DNA from: Myxococcota bacterium
Lineage (GTDB): Bacteria; Myxococcota_A; UBA9160; UBA6930
Reading direction: 5' to 3'
DNA length: 64,000 nucleotides
NCBI GenBank assembly: GCA_028277885.1
Contig: JANQFK010000076.1
Location: 59,639 to 123,638 of the forward strand
A model generated the notes under the pieces. The model was not told where the DNA came from, searched no databases, and was given only the letters and a program-made list of their open reading frames with translations. The translations under genes were made by a program, and so were the position numbers. How positions within the stretch are numbered: position 1 is the first letter of the stretch; the number at the start of each line of letters is the position of its first letter. Positions 8,209-16,365 of this stretch are shown here, one piece after another.

Positions 8209-8276
8209 CGGCCCAGGCCGCTCCTACCGCTCCCGCCGCGGGCGGCGCACGCTGCCGACGGGCTCGAGCTCGATCC

Positions 8277-8702
8277 TCAGGAGTCCGACCATCCGGCCGC
8301 GGCGGCCCGCGCCGGCTCGGCCCGGCGCAGCACGAGCAGCGCCGCGGCGGCGGCGGCGAGCGCCACCGCCTCACCCGCCCAGGCCGTCACCACCGTGCCC
8401 TGGGGAGCGCCGTCCAGGGGGACGCTCAGGACGCGCGCCGCGTTCATCCCGCCGAGCGTCGCCACCGCGATCCAGAGGCCGGCCTCGACCCGCGAGGCGC
8501 GCAGCGCGCAGTGGCCCAGCACCGCGGCCACGCCGAGCTCGAGCCCGCCGTAGACCGCGCGCACGTCGTTCAGCGCCGCCGGCGTGCGCAGCTCGATGCC
8601 GATCCGCGCGAGCAGCTCCGGCGCGAGCGCGAACGACGCCCCGGCGACGGCGAAGAGCAGCGCCGTGAGCACCAGCACCCCCCGCGCGAGGGCGGCCGCC
8701 AC
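8277..8702 (-). CDS. DUF4345 family membrane protein
   Basis: A 141-residue protein with four membrane helices and the signature DVRAVYGGLELGVA of DUF4345. A paralogue with the equivalent segment DVRATYGGFQLGFA lies at 18882-19274. Function is unknown. It follows the GFA gene on the same strand by 7 bases. Confidence 0.82.
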   Translation of the reverse strand: MAAALARGVLVLTALLFAVAGASFALAPELLARIGIELRTPAALNDVRAVYGGLELGVAAVLGHCALRASRVEAGLWIAVATLGGMNAARVLSVPLDGAPQGTVVTAWAGEAVALAAAAAALLVLRRAEPARAAAAGWSDS

Positions 8703-8709
8703 GCGGGCC

Positions 8710-9117
8710 TCAGCCCGGCAGGCGCTCGAAGGTGGGGATGCCTTCGGGCACCAGGTGGAAGGGCTGCTTGTCGCAGGTGTAGATCACCATCTGCGGCGCG
8801 CCGAACACGCTCGGATCGTCGAGGGCCCCGACCTTCAGCAGCACGGCGCCGGGCATGCCCGGTGCCCGGCTCAGCAGGGGCGTCCCGCACTCCCCGCAGA
8901 ACTCGCGGGTCACGGGGCTCTCGAGGTCCTTGCGCCGGAACGCCTTGGGCGTCCCGCTCGTGTACGCGAAGCCGGACTCCGGGAAGCCCATCACGGCGTT
9001 GGGCATGCCCCCGGAGGTGTACTGGCACTCCCGGCAGTGGCACTGGCCCTTGAACAGGGGGTCTCCCTCGATCGCGAAGCGCACGGCGCCGCAGTAGCAG
9101 CCGCCTTCCACCTTCAT
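8710..9117 (-). CDS. GFA family zinc protein
   Basis: A 135-residue protein with the GFA zinc-binding set: GGCYCGAVRF, then GQCHCRECQ, and later CGECGTPL. The fold is shared with glutathione-dependent formaldehyde-activating enzyme, though most members have no proven formaldehyde role. The ATG at 9117 has a strong GGAGG ribosome site. Two further GFA proteins lie at 13419 and 40638. Confidence 0.88.
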   Translation of the reverse strand: MKVEGGCYCGAVRFAIEGDPLFKGQCHCRECQYTSGGMPNAVMGFPESGFAYTSGTPKAFRRKDLESPVTREFCGECGTPLLSRAPGMPGAVLLKVGALDDPSVFGAPQMVIYTCDKQPFHLVPEGIPTFERLPG

Positions 9118-9225
9118 GGGAACCTCCTTCGGCGACGGCCGGCGGGCGTGGACGCGCGAGCCCACCGGAACGCCTCCGGGAGGGTATGCCAGGACGCGGC
9201 GCGATGCCCTCGGGCGGCGGAGCGC

Positions 9226-9465
9226 TCAGCCCCTGCGCTGGAGCCTCTCGACGGCGTCCTTGGCCTCGCGCAGGCTCACGCCGTCCCGCTCGCGATAGAG
9301 CTGGATGGCGTCGATCTTGCGGCCGGCGGCGAGGGCGGCCTCGATGGAGTCCGTGCGGCCCGGGGAGCCCGTGGCGGGCAGGCGCACCGAGGCGTCCCGG
9401 CCGCGCAGCAGCAGGACCCCGAGCCCGACGGCGACCGCGCTGGCGAGGAGGACTCCGCTCGACAC
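9226..9465 (-). CDS. Membrane-anchored L7/L12 C-terminal-like domain protein
   Basis: A 79-residue protein with one N-terminal membrane helix (about residues 4-19). A C-terminal segment, GRKIDAIQLYRERDGVSLREAKDAVE, is here cited by its ends only: it runs from GRKIDAIQLY to REAKDAVE and resembles the ribosomal L7/L12 C-terminal helix-turn. Similar small proteins occur in many bacteria, with unknown function. The GTG start at 9465 is chosen because the hydrophobic helix begins there; the ribosome site is weak. Confidence 0.65.
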   Translation of the reverse strand: MSSGVLLASAVAVGLGVLLLRGRDASVRLPATGSPGRTDSIEAALAAGRKIDAIQLYRERDGVSLREAKDAVERLQRRG

Positions 9466-9526
9466 GGAGCCCGGATCGGCGCACCGGGCGACGGGATTGA
9501 GCGCCGGGGCCCCCGGGCGCCCGTGA

Positions 9527-9532
9527 TACCGT
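9527..9532 (+). promoter_or_regulatory. -10 element (TACCGT) for a leaderless gene
   Basis: GTGATACCGT places a TACCGT hexamer 7 bases before the GTG at 9540, so transcription would start at or next to the start codon. Confidence 0.45.
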
Positions 9533-9539
9533 GTCGCGC

Positions 9540-10145
9540 GTGGCCTCCGACCCGTCCCTCCGCGCCCGCCTGCTCGAGCTGCAGCGGCGCGACGACGCGA
9601 AGCGGCAGGAGCTCGTGGAGCGCGGCGAGCTCTTCGAGGGCTACCACCCCGAGATGGAGGCGGTGCACGCCGCCAACGCCCGGGCGCTCGAGCGCGAGCT
9701 CGACGCCCACGGCTGGCCCGACCCGCGGCGCACGGGCGAGGACGGGGCCCGGGCGGCGTGCCGGGTCGCGATCCACGCGATCGGCGAGCCCGCCTTCCAG
9801 CGCCGCTGTCTGGCACTCCTCGAAGCGGCCGTCGCCGACGGCCGCGCCGCCCCGGCCCACCTCGCCACCCTCACCGACCGCGTGCGCTTCAACGAGCGCC
9901 GGCCCCAACGCTACGGGACGCTCCTCGACTGGGATGCCGAGGGCCGGCTGAGCCCCTGGCCCATCGAGGATCCCGGGGAGGTGGCCGGGCGCCGGCGCGC
10001 CGTGGGGCTGCCCCCGCTCGCGCAGAGCGTCCGCGAGGCCCGGGAGCGGGCCGAGCGCGAGGGCGCCCGGCCGCCGCGCCCCTTCGCGGAGCGGCAGGCC
10101 GAGATCGACGCCTGGGCGCGGCGCACGGGGTGGCTCGACGGCTGA
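9540..10145 (+). CDS. DUF6624-like protein
   Basis: The 201-residue product contains RRDDAKRQEL, an R-R-T-G-E-D-G-A segment, and FNERRPQRYGTLLDWD, all features of DUF6624 proteins, which are uncharacterised. GTG at 9540 was chosen over GTG at 9531 because 9531 lies inside the predicted -10 hexamer, so the transcript would be leaderless. The gene is monocistronic and converges on the nucleotidyltransferase gene. Confidence 0.68.
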   Translation: MASDPSLRARLLELQRRDDAKRQELVERGELFEGYHPEMEAVHAANARALERELDAHGWPDPRRTGEDGARAACRVAIHAIGEPAFQRRCLALLEAAVADGRAAPAHLATLTDRVRFNERRPQRYGTLLDWDAEGRLSPWPIEDPGEVAGRRRAVGLPPLAQSVREARERAEREGARPPRPFAERQAEIDAWARRTGWLDG

Positions 10146-10155
10146 GGCCGGCCCG

Positions 10156-10950
10156 TCAGCCCCGGGCGAGCGAGCGCGCCGCGAGGGACACCAGCGCGAC
10201 GGCGCGCTCCTTGTCGATGCAGCGCGCCGCACGGTCTTCCCCGCGCTCCCCCCGGCGGTGCGCGAGCGCGGCCTCGATCGCGGCGCGCCACTCCGGGTAC
10301 CGCTCCCAGGCCCAGCGCGCCGCGCCGGTCTTGGTCGCGGGCCCCTCGCCCGCCGCGGCGTGGAGCCCGCGGCACGCCGTGAAGACCGCGTAGACGAGGA
10401 ACGCCTCGGACTGCGCGGCCGCGGTGCGCCCGGGCATCTCCGCGAGGTGGATCCGGACCGCGCGCAGGAAGTCGGCCTCGCTCATCGCGGGGACCACGCT
10501 CGCGGGCGGGGGCCCGCGCAGCGCGACCCCCACCTCGCGCACCTGGTGCCAGTTCGTCGCCCAGCCCGGGAGGGTCCGGGTGCGCCGCAGCGGCCCCTCC
10601 CCCGGGCTCACCACGACGATCGGGCTCTCGCGCTCCTTGAAGCCGCGGAGCCCTGCGGCCGAGAGGTAGGCGACGTCGACCCGGTCCGCCCAGTCCGGGA
10701 AGCCGGACGCGAAGGACGCGTGCATGCCGGCGAGGCGTCGCAGCGCGGCGTCGTCGACGTCGTCGGCGGTGACCACCAGCAGGTCGACGTCGCTCACGCC
10801 GGGCTGGAAGTCGCCCGCCACCGCCGAGCCGAACAGGTAGACGCCGACCACGTCCGGCCCGAGGGCCGCGTCGAATCCCGCCAGCAGCGCGTCGACGGCA
10901 GGCTCGACCCCGGGCGGAAGCGCCGGCCGCGACGCGCCCGCAGCCGTCAA
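10156..10950 (-). CDS. Aminoglycoside nucleotidyltransferase-like protein (ANT/AadA type)
   Basis: A 264-residue protein with the nucleotidyltransferase signature VYLFGSAVAGDF followed by SDVDLLVV, which supplies the two catalytic aspartates. A helical C-terminal DUF4111-like domain (about residues 150-260) matches the substrate-binding half of AadA-type enzymes. The TTG start overlaps the kinase stop as TTGA. Whether it adenylylates an antibiotic is untested; many homologues are not resistance genes. Confidence 0.8.
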   Translation of the reverse strand: MTAAGASRPALPPGVEPAVDALLAGFDAALGPDVVGVYLFGSAVAGDFQPGVSDVDLLVVTADDVDDAALRRLAGMHASFASGFPDWADRVDVAYLSAAGLRGFKERESPIVVVSPGEGPLRRTRTLPGWATNWHQVREVGVALRGPPPASVVPAMSEADFLRAVRIHLAEMPGRTAAAQSEAFLVYAVFTACRGLHAAAGEGPATKTGAARWAWERYPEWRAAIEAALAHRRGERGEDRAARCIDKERAVALVSLAARSLARG

Positions 10951-11738
10951 CCGATGGCCTCGGCGAGGCGGTCGCGGTGCTCGGCGAACCATGCGCGCCG
11001 CCGGTCGTGGCGCGCGCGGCCGCCGAGCGCGTTCCACATCTCCACGAAGCCGGGCTCGCCCGCCGCGACCCGACGCGCGACGAAGGCGCCGCCCTGGGCG
11101 ATGCTCTCGGCGATCGCGTCGAGCAGCGCCGCGCGGCCCGGTGGCAGCCCGTAGGCGTCGGCCACGACGCGCAGCCGCGCGAAGGGGTCGAGGCCCGCGC
11201 GCCCGGTGCGCGCGGCGTCCTCCTCGGTGTCGAGGGGAACGCACATGCGCGCGAAGGCGGCGAGGTCGTGGACCCGCCGCCCGGGCGCCGCGAAGTCGAA
11301 GTCGAGGAGCGCCACGGCCTCGCCGTCCCGGAACACCACGTTCTCGGGACACACGTCGTTGTGGCAGACGACGTCGCCTCCCAGGGGGTCGGCGAGCTCG
11401 TCGCTCCAGCCTCCGCCGGGCGGCGGCACGAAGCCGACGCTCGCGTCGTGGAGGCGCCGGATCAGCGCGGCCGTGCTGGCCAGGGCGCGGTCGGTCTGCA
11501 CCCAGGCCGGGAACGGCAGCACCGCCACGTCGCCTGGAACGAAGCGCAGCCGCTCGCGGCCGTCGGGATCCACGCCGACGGGCTCCGGCGCGCCCTCGAA
11601 GCCCCGGGCGCGCAGGTGGCGCAGCAGGGCGTGGAGGGTCGGCGTGTGGGGGCTCGAGGGCCGCAGCACGTCGCCACCCACGCGCACCACGGCGCCCGCG
11701 TTGGCGACCCCGCCCTGGAGGATCTCCTCGTCGGGCAT
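10947..11738 (-). CDS. APH/choline kinase-like phosphotransferase
   Basis: A 263-residue kinase of the aminoglycoside phosphotransferase fold. The catalytic loop is VVCHNDVCPENVV and the metal-binding loop LLDFDFAAPG. It is coupled to the nucleotidyltransferase gene (TTGA), giving a two-gene unit that looks like an antibiotic-modification pair. A close paralogue lies at 45941-46729. The substrate is unknown. Confidence 0.85.
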   Translation of the reverse strand: MPDEEILQGGVANAGAVVRVGGDVLRPSSPHTPTLHALLRHLRARGFEGAPEPVGVDPDGRERLRFVPGDVAVLPFPAWVQTDRALASTAALIRRLHDASVGFVPPPGGGWSDELADPLGGDVVCHNDVCPENVVFRDGEAVALLDFDFAAPGRRVHDLAAFARMCVPLDTEEDAARTGRAGLDPFARLRVVADAYGLPPGRAALLDAIAESIAQGGAFVARRVAAGEPGFVEMWNALGGRARHDRRRAWFAEHRDRLAEAIG

Positions 11739-11741
11739 GGC

Positions 11742-12077
11742 TCACGGATCGCCGACCACGATCGTGCCCGCGACCCCCGAGAGCTCCTTGATGCGGAACG
11801 CGTAGGTGCCGGCGCTCTCGAAGGTGAAGTGCCAGCCCTCGCGGGGAGCGAGGGTCGGGCTCTCGAAGGCCTCGCCCTCCCCCACCACCGTGCACGGGCC
11901 GCCCCCCACGTTGTCGTTGTGGAAGTGGACGGTCGAGCCCGTGGTGACGACGAGCCGCTCCGGCCGCACGCCGGAGTAGGAGACCTTCACCGTGGGCCCG
12001 TGGGCGCCGGCCGCCGTGGCGACGGCGACGAGCAGCGCGGCACCGGCCGCCGCCAAGAGGAGTCGAGAGGCCTTCAC
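11742..12077 (-). CDS. Exported cupredoxin-like protein
   Basis: A 111-residue protein with a signal peptide (about residues 1-25, ending near TAAGAHG) and a compact beta domain. It contains VHFHND, where plastocyanin-like proteins have the first copper histidine, and ends in GVAGTIVVGDP, as in cupredoxins. The full set of copper ligands (His-Cys-His-Met) is not clear, so metal binding is uncertain. The second GTG (12077) has good spacing from a GGAGG site. Confidence 0.68.
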   Translation of the reverse strand: MKASRLLLAAAGAALLVAVATAAGAHGPTVKVSYSGVRPERLVVTTGSTVHFHNDNVGGGPCTVVGEGEAFESPTLAPREGWHFTFESAGTYAFRIKELSGVAGTIVVGDP

Positions 12078-12167
12078 CGCGCGCACCTCCGTGGGAGGTC
12101 CGGAGCCTACCGGAACCGCGCCGCGGGAGCCCGGAGGCGGGGCCGTGGTCGGCGCCCCCATCCGCGG

Positions 12168-12173
12168 TAGGCT
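12168..12173 (+). promoter_or_regulatory. Extended -10-like element (TAGGCT)
   Basis: CGCGGTAGGCT lies 25 bases before the thioesterase ATG, with an AGGGAG ribosome site between. Confidence 0.45.
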
Positions 12174-12197
12174 TGGCCGCCAGCGAGGGAGTGGATC

Positions 12198-12626
12198 ATG
12201 TCCGCGCTGCCCGACGCCGTCGTCTCGATCCTCGACCGGCTCATCGTCCGCTCGCCCTACGGGACGCTCCTCGGGCTCGAGCTGGTCGAAGCCGCCGAGG
12301 ACCTCGTGCGCCTGCGGCTCCCCTACCGCGAGGCGGTCACGACCCTCGGCGACACCGTGCACGGCGGAGCCATCGCGGGGCTGGTCGACTCCGCCGCCAC
12401 GGCCTCCTTCTGGGCGAGCCCCGACATCCCGCCCGGCTCCCGCGGCACCACCATCGGCTTCTCCCTCAACCTCGTCTCGGCGGGGCGCGGCAGCGACCTC
12501 GTCGCCACCGCCCGGGTGCGACGGCGGGGACGCGAGATCTCCACCGGCGAGGTGTCGGTGCAAGACGCCGACGGCAAGGAGATCGCCCTGGCGCTCGTGA
12601 CCTACAAGCTCTCTCCCCCCACCTGA
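12198..12626 (+). CDS. PaaI-like hotdog thioesterase
   Basis: A 142-residue hotdog-fold protein with the motif VHGGAIAGLVDSAA typical of PaaI/YbgC-like acyl-CoA thioesterases. It probably hydrolyses an acyl- or aryl-acyl-CoA in the cytoplasm. The ATG has an upstream AGGGAG site. It is followed 21 bases later by a glutathione transferase gene on the same strand, so the two form an operon. Confidence 0.85.
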   Translation: MSALPDAVVSILDRLIVRSPYGTLLGLELVEAAEDLVRLRLPYREAVTTLGDTVHGGAIAGLVDSAATASFWASPDIPPGSRGTTIGFSLNLVSAGRGSDLVATARVRRRGREISTGEVSVQDADGKEIALALVTYKLSPPT

Positions 12627-12647
12627 ACCCGCGCCCACGGAGGCATC

Positions 12648-13412
12648 ATGGAGTTCGTCGAAACCTCGGAGGCGCGCGAGCGCTCGGGCCTGCGCCTGGT
12701 CGTGGTCCCCGGCATCCCCAGCCCCTGGGGCGAGGCCGCCAAGACGATCCTGCACCTGAAGCAGATCCCCTTCGTGGCGGTGCGGCTCACGCCGGGCGAC
12801 GCGGCGCTCGCCGAGTGGACCGGCCAGACCAGCGCCCCGGTGGCGATGTACGACGACGAGCCGCCGCGGGGCGGCTGGGCCGAGATCCTGCTCCTCGCCG
12901 AGCGGCTGGCGCCGAAGCCGGCGCTGCTGCCCACGGACCCGGAGCGGCGTGCCGAGGTGTTCGGCCTCTCCCACGAGATCTGCGGCGAGATGGGGCTGGG
13001 CTGGTGCCGCCGGCTGCTGGGCGTGGCCGCCGGCCTCGAGGGCGGCGGCGGCTTCCCGAAGCCCGTCGCCGAGTACCTCGCGCCCAAGTACGGCTACCGC
13101 CCGGGCATCGGCGCCGAGGCCCAGCAGCGGGTGCTGGACGTCCTCGGGATGCTGGCGGGCCGCCTGCGGCGCCAGCGCGACGCGGGCGCGGACTACTACC
13201 TGGGCGCGGACCTCACCGCCGTGGACGTCTACTCCGCCGCCTTCATGGCCCTGCTCGCGCCGCTCCCGCCCGAGCACTGCCCGATGCCGGACTTCATGCG
13301 CGCCGCCATGGGGACGCTCGACGACGCCACCCGGGACGCCCTCGACCCGATCCTGCTCGAGCACCGCGACCTCGTCTACGAGCGCCACGGGAAGCTGCCC
13401 CTCGAGCTGTGA
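12648..13412 (+). CDS. Glutathione S-transferase-like protein
   Basis: A 254-residue protein with an N-terminal thioredoxin-like half (IPSPWGEAAKTILHLKQIPF) and a helical C-terminal half containing GADLTAVDVYSAAFMALL, which resembles the GST N-capping box. A cysteine or serine at the usual glutathione site is not evident. It is the second gene of a plus-strand pair with the thioesterase. Confidence 0.75.
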   Translation: MEFVETSEARERSGLRLVVVPGIPSPWGEAAKTILHLKQIPFVAVRLTPGDAALAEWTGQTSAPVAMYDDEPPRGGWAEILLLAERLAPKPALLPTDPERRAEVFGLSHEICGEMGLGWCRRLLGVAAGLEGGGGFPKPVAEYLAPKYGYRPGIGAEAQQRVLDVLGMLAGRLRRQRDAGADYYLGADLTAVDVYSAAFMALLAPLPPEHCPMPDFMRAAMGTLDDATRDALDPILLEHRDLVYERHGKLPLEL

Positions 13413-13418
13413 GCAGGC

Positions 13419-13877
13419 TCAGCGCGGGCGGAACTTCCAGGCCCGCACCAGGGGCAGCATGTCGTCGGGCTGGCCCTCGTAGCCGAGCACGCCCGGGGGC
13501 AGGCGCAGCCACGGCTGGGCGCTCCGGGTCCAGATGTGGCCGACCGGCTCGAGCCAGGCGGTGTCGTCGAGGGTCCCCGGGTGCAGGTTGCGCAGCTCCG
13601 GGTAGCGCGCGGGGACTCCCCAGAGCGACGTGTTGCACCGCGGACAGCACTCCGAGCGCTTCTCGCGACCGTCTTCGAGCCGGCAGCCCCGCGGCTCGGG
13701 GCTCCCACGAAGCAGCGCCAGGGACTCCCGGTTCACGATCATCGAGAGGGCGAAGCTCGCGCCGGTCTCGGTCTGGCAGTCGGTGCAGTGGCAGGCATAG
13801 AGCGTGACGGGATCCGCCACGAGCTCGTAGCGGACGGCTCCGCACACGCAGCCTCCGGGTCTCGCCTCGAACTCCAC
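13419..13877 (-). CDS. GFA family zinc protein
   Basis: A 152-residue protein with GGCVCGAVRY, ACHCTDCQTETG and CCPRCNTSLWG, the three zinc-binding segments of the GFA fold. It has the long C-terminal tail typical of this subgroup (PWLRLPPGVLGYEGQP). GTG start at 13877 with a GAGG ribosome site. The substrate is unknown. Confidence 0.86.
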   Translation of the reverse strand: MEFEARPGGCVCGAVRYELVADPVTLYACHCTDCQTETGASFALSMIVNRESLALLRGSPEPRGCRLEDGREKRSECCPRCNTSLWGVPARYPELRNLHPGTLDDTAWLEPVGHIWTRSAQPWLRLPPGVLGYEGQPDDMLPLVRAWKFRPR

Positions 13878-13892
13878 GCGGCTCCTCCCCGC

Positions 13893-14267
13893 CTAGACGG
13901 GCTGGTCGGAGACGTGGGTCGAGTTGAACTTGATGAGGTGGCCCGACGGCGACGGCACCGTGAAGGAGCTGTGGATCCGCCCCTCGTCGATCTCCGAGGG
14001 CGCGAGGCCGCGCGCGCGCAGCTCGGCGTGGGTGGCGGCGAGATCCTCGACCATGAGGTCGAAGTAGGCGATGCCCGAGCCCGGCTCCTCGGCGGGGAGC
14101 AGCAGCAGGTGGGTGCCGCCGCGCAGCTCGAACACCGCGAAGCCCTCGCCCTCGGCGAGGAAGCGCATGCCGAGGGCCGTCATGAAGTCCCGCGTCGCCG
14201 GTATGTCCGGCGTGCGCAGCGTGACGTGGCCGACCCAGACCGGCGGGCGCGGATCCGAGCTGCTCAT
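13893..14267 (-). CDS. VOC family protein
   Basis: A 124-residue single VOC unit beginning WVGHVTLRTPDIPATRDFM and ending with SPSGHLIKFNST. The ATG at 14267 has a GGAGG site and lies 28 bases from a TACGGT -10 element. The C-terminal lysine in the usual position of a metal-binding glutamate (IKF for I-E) may mean it binds a ligand without a metal. Confidence 0.8.
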   Translation of the reverse strand: MSSSDPRPPVWVGHVTLRTPDIPATRDFMTALGMRFLAEGEGFAVFELRGGTHLLLLPAEEPGSGIAYFDLMVEDLAATHAELRARGLAPSEIDEGRIHSSFTVPSPSGHLIKFNSTHVSDQPV

Positions 14268-14294
14268 CGGGGCCTCCTTCGCGGGCGCCACGCA

Positions 14295-14300
14295 ACCGTA
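14295..14300 (-). promoter_or_regulatory. Extended -10 element (TACGGT)
   Basis: On the minus strand GCGTGGTACGGT lies 28 bases before the VOC start at 14267. Confidence 0.5.
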
Positions 14301-14347
14301 CCACGCAGGGCGCGCCGCTCCCCGCGGCGGGCCCCGCTCCACCCCGG

Positions 14348-14353
14348 TAGCGT
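14348..14353 (+). promoter_or_regulatory. -10 element (TAGCGT) for leaderless carbonic anhydrase
   Basis: CCGGTAGCGT ends 7 bases before the ATG at 14360, so the mRNA probably begins at the start codon. Confidence 0.5.
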
Positions 14354-14359
14354 ATCGCC

Positions 14360-14851
14360 ATGAGCACCATCGACCGGCTCCTCGAACACAACGCGAGCTA
14401 CGCGACGGGCTTCGCCCAGGGCCGCCTCGCTTCGGCTCCCGCGGGCCGCGTCGCGGTGGTGTCCTGCATGGACGCGCGGCTGCGGATCGACGCCATGCTG
14501 GGCCTCTCCGAGGGCGACGCCCACGTGATCCGGAACGCCGGCGGGATCGTGACCGACGACGTGATCCGCTCGCTCACGCTCTCCCAGCGCCTGCTCGGGA
14601 CCCGGGAGGTGATGCTGATCCAGCACACGGACTGCGGCCTCACGGATCTCGAGGACGCCGAGGTCGCCGACACCATCGAGCGCGACACCGGCGTCCGCCC
14701 GCCCTTCGCCCTCGGGGCCTTTCCGGACCTCGAGGCGAACCTGCGGCTCTCCATCGGACGCGTCACCGCGAGCCCCTTCCTTCCCCACCGCGACGCGGTC
14801 CGCGGCTTCGTGTACGAGGTCGGGACGGGTCGGCTCCGCGAGGTCTCGTAG
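14360..14851 (+). CDS. Beta-class carbonic anhydrase
   Basis: A 163-residue beta-carbonic anhydrase. Zinc ligands are C36 (in SCMDAR), H89 and C92 (in HTDCG), with the catalytic Asp-Arg pair D38/R40. It would interconvert CO2 and bicarbonate in the cytoplasm. Length matches the short beta-CA subgroup. The mRNA is probably leaderless. Confidence 0.92.
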   Translation: MSTIDRLLEHNASYATGFAQGRLASAPAGRVAVVSCMDARLRIDAMLGLSEGDAHVIRNAGGIVTDDVIRSLTLSQRLLGTREVMLIQHTDCGLTDLEDAEVADTIERDTGVRPPFALGAFPDLEANLRLSIGRVTASPFLPHRDAVRGFVYEVGTGRLREVS

Positions 14852-14870
14852 GCGACCCGCGAGGCCTGGC

Positions 14871-14876
14871 TACCCT
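14871..14876 (+). promoter_or_regulatory. -10 element (TACCCT) for a leaderless gene
   Basis: TGGCTACCCT ends 7 bases before the GTG at 14883. Confidence 0.42.
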
Positions 14877-14882
14877 CGGCGG

Positions 14883-15284
14883 GTGCCGAGCGAGCTCCCG
14901 ACCAGGGCGTGCGCCAGCTGCGGGCGCGAGTTCGCCTGGCGCCGCAAGTGGGCGAGCTGCTGGGACCAGGTGCGCCACTGCAGCGAGCGGTGCCGCCGGA
15001 GCCGCGTGGGCGCCCTCGACCGGCGCCTCGAGGACGCGATCCGCACGCTCCTGGCGTCGCGATCGGGATCCCTCTGCCCCTCCGAGGCGGCGCGCGCCGT
15101 CGATCCCGGGGGCTGGCGCGACCTCATGGAGCGCGCACGCGCCGCCGGACGCCGGCTGGCGGGCCGCGACGAGATCGTCGTGCTCCAGCGCGGCCGCGGC
15201 GTCGACCCCTCCCGCGCGAAGGGCCCGATCCGCTTCGGCCGCGGCGCTCAGTTCCCCGCGGCGTCCCCCCGCCGGGCGAGGTAG
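14883..15284 (+). CDS. DUF2256-DUF3253 zinc-finger protein
   Basis: A 133-residue two-part protein. Residues 9-38 hold the DUF2256 cysteine set (CASCGREFAWRRKW, then CSERCR). Residues 48-120 match DUF3253 (LCPSEAARAVDP, and the end GPIRFGRG). DUF2256-DUF3253 fusions are uncharacterised, possibly nucleic-acid binding. The tail after about residue 123 runs antiparallel over the end of the next minus-strand gene by 37 bases. Confidence 0.8.
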   Translation: MPSELPTRACASCGREFAWRRKWASCWDQVRHCSERCRRSRVGALDRRLEDAIRTLLASRSGSLCPSEAARAVDPGGWRDLMERARAAGRRLAGRDEIVVLQRGRGVDPSRAKGPIRFGRGAQFPAASPRRAR

Positions 15285-15868
15285 GCCACGAGCCCGCCGT
15301 AGAAGAGCGGCGCCATCAGCAGCCAGGACACCTGGCCCTGGAGCGTGATGGTCCGGTCCCGGAACTCGAAGAGCGTCGGGTTCCACCACGGGCCGGTCGG
15401 GACGAGCGGCGCCCAGGAGAGCCGCTTCCCCTCGGCGAGCTGGTCGTGGTAGAGGAACGTCTCCACGAAGACGTTCTGGCCCAGGAACCAGAGCCCGAGG
15501 ATCGCGAAGGCGCCCCAGTGCCAGCGACGGAAGGGCTCGCCGCGGCGCCCCAGCACGAGCCAGACCAGCAGCAGCCCGCCGAGACAGATCGTGCCGGCGT
15601 CGGCGAGGGAGTTGAGGACCCAGTTCACGTGGATGGGAATCGCGGCGCTGAGCTCCGGTGCGCGGCGCAGGTCCACCGCGTCGCCGCCCACCCAGCCGTA
15701 GGTGAACCACAGCTCCCACCCTACCGCGCAGGCCACGAACGAGGCGGCGTACACCGCGGGCACCCAGTCGGGGACGACGCGCCGGCGCCGGAGGAGCGGC
15801 ACCACCACGAGGGGCGCGAGCGCGCTCGCGTAGACGACGGCGACGACCCGGGTCTGCTCGGGCGTCAC
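15248..15868 (-). CDS. Multi-spanning membrane protein, unknown function
   Basis: A 206-residue protein with about six hydrophobic helices and no family recognised. It contains an NWVLNSLADAGTICLGG helix and a WNPTLFEFRDRTI loop. The GTG start at 15868 overlaps the stop of the upstream lipoprotein gene as GTGA, so both are probably made together at the envelope. Confidence 0.7.
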   Translation of the reverse strand: MTPEQTRVVAVVYASALAPLVVVPLLRRRRVVPDWVPAVYAASFVACAVGWELWFTYGWVGGDAVDLRRAPELSAAIPIHVNWVLNSLADAGTICLGGLLLVWLVLGRRGEPFRRWHWGAFAILGLWFLGQNVFVETFLYHDQLAEGKRLSWAPLVPTGPWWNPTLFEFRDRTITLQGQVSWLLMAPLFYGGLVAYLARRGDAAGN

Positions 15869-16281
15869 GAGCCCGGCGCGGGGGACTCGAGACGGTAGAC
15901 GTAGCGGTCCGCCGGGAAGCCCTCGAGCTCGCCCGGCCGGCCCACCAGCACCGCGCGGAGCGGGTAGACCTTGTCGCCGAAGCGCGCCCGCACCTGCGGG
16001 TCCGCGCGGATGTGGTCGTGCCAGCGCCGGTCCTCGGCCGGGTCGATGTAGAGCTGGCCGTCGCGGACGATGCAATTGAGCTCCACCGAGTAGGGGTCCC
16101 CGGGGCGCGTCTCGAGGTGGATGAGCTGGCCCTCGACGAAGGACCAGTCCGTCACCGGCTCCATCACCAGCTCGCCGCGCAGCTCCCCTCCCGGGAACAT
16201 CAGGAAGGGCCCGCCGCAGCCCGCCGCCGCGAGCGCGAGCGCCGTGCCCAGGATCCCGCCGAGTGTGCTTCGTCGCACCAT
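15865..16281 (-). CDS. Lipoprotein with split-barrel-like domain
   Basis: A 138-residue protein with a lipobox ALAAAGC (Cys at about residue 22). The mature part contains PGGELRGE, LETRPGDPYSVELN and RFGDKVYPLRAVLVG. A paralogue at 38508-38975 shares the GGRLSG, QLETRPSDPYSVN and LGREVYE positions. The order of strands recalls FMN/F420-type split barrels, but this is inference. The ATG has a GGGAGG site and an extended -10 at 16306-16311. Confidence 0.75.
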   Translation of the reverse strand: MVRRSTLGGILGTALALAAAGCGGPFLMFPGGELRGELVMEPVTDWSFVEGQLIHLETRPGDPYSVELNCIVRDGQLYIDPAEDRRWHDHIRADPQVRARFGDKVYPLRAVLVGRPGELEGFPADRYVYRLESPAPGS

Positions 16282-16305
16282 CGCGTCCTCCCGCTCTCGC
16301 GCTCC

Positions 16306-16311
16306 AAGGTA
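16306..16311 (-). promoter_or_regulatory. Extended -10 element (TACCTT)
   Basis: Minus strand CCGTGGTACCTT lies 25 bases before the lipoprotein start at 16281. Confidence 0.5.
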
Positions 16312-16365
16312 CCACGGGAGCGCCCCCGCGAAGGGGCTAGGATGGGAGAACCGAGGGGGAGCACC

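Noticed and set aside
9226..9465. Ribosomal protein L7/L12 gene
   Set aside because: Only the C-terminal helix-turn is similar, and the protein has a membrane anchor and stands away from ribosomal genes, so it is a domain homologue and not rplL.
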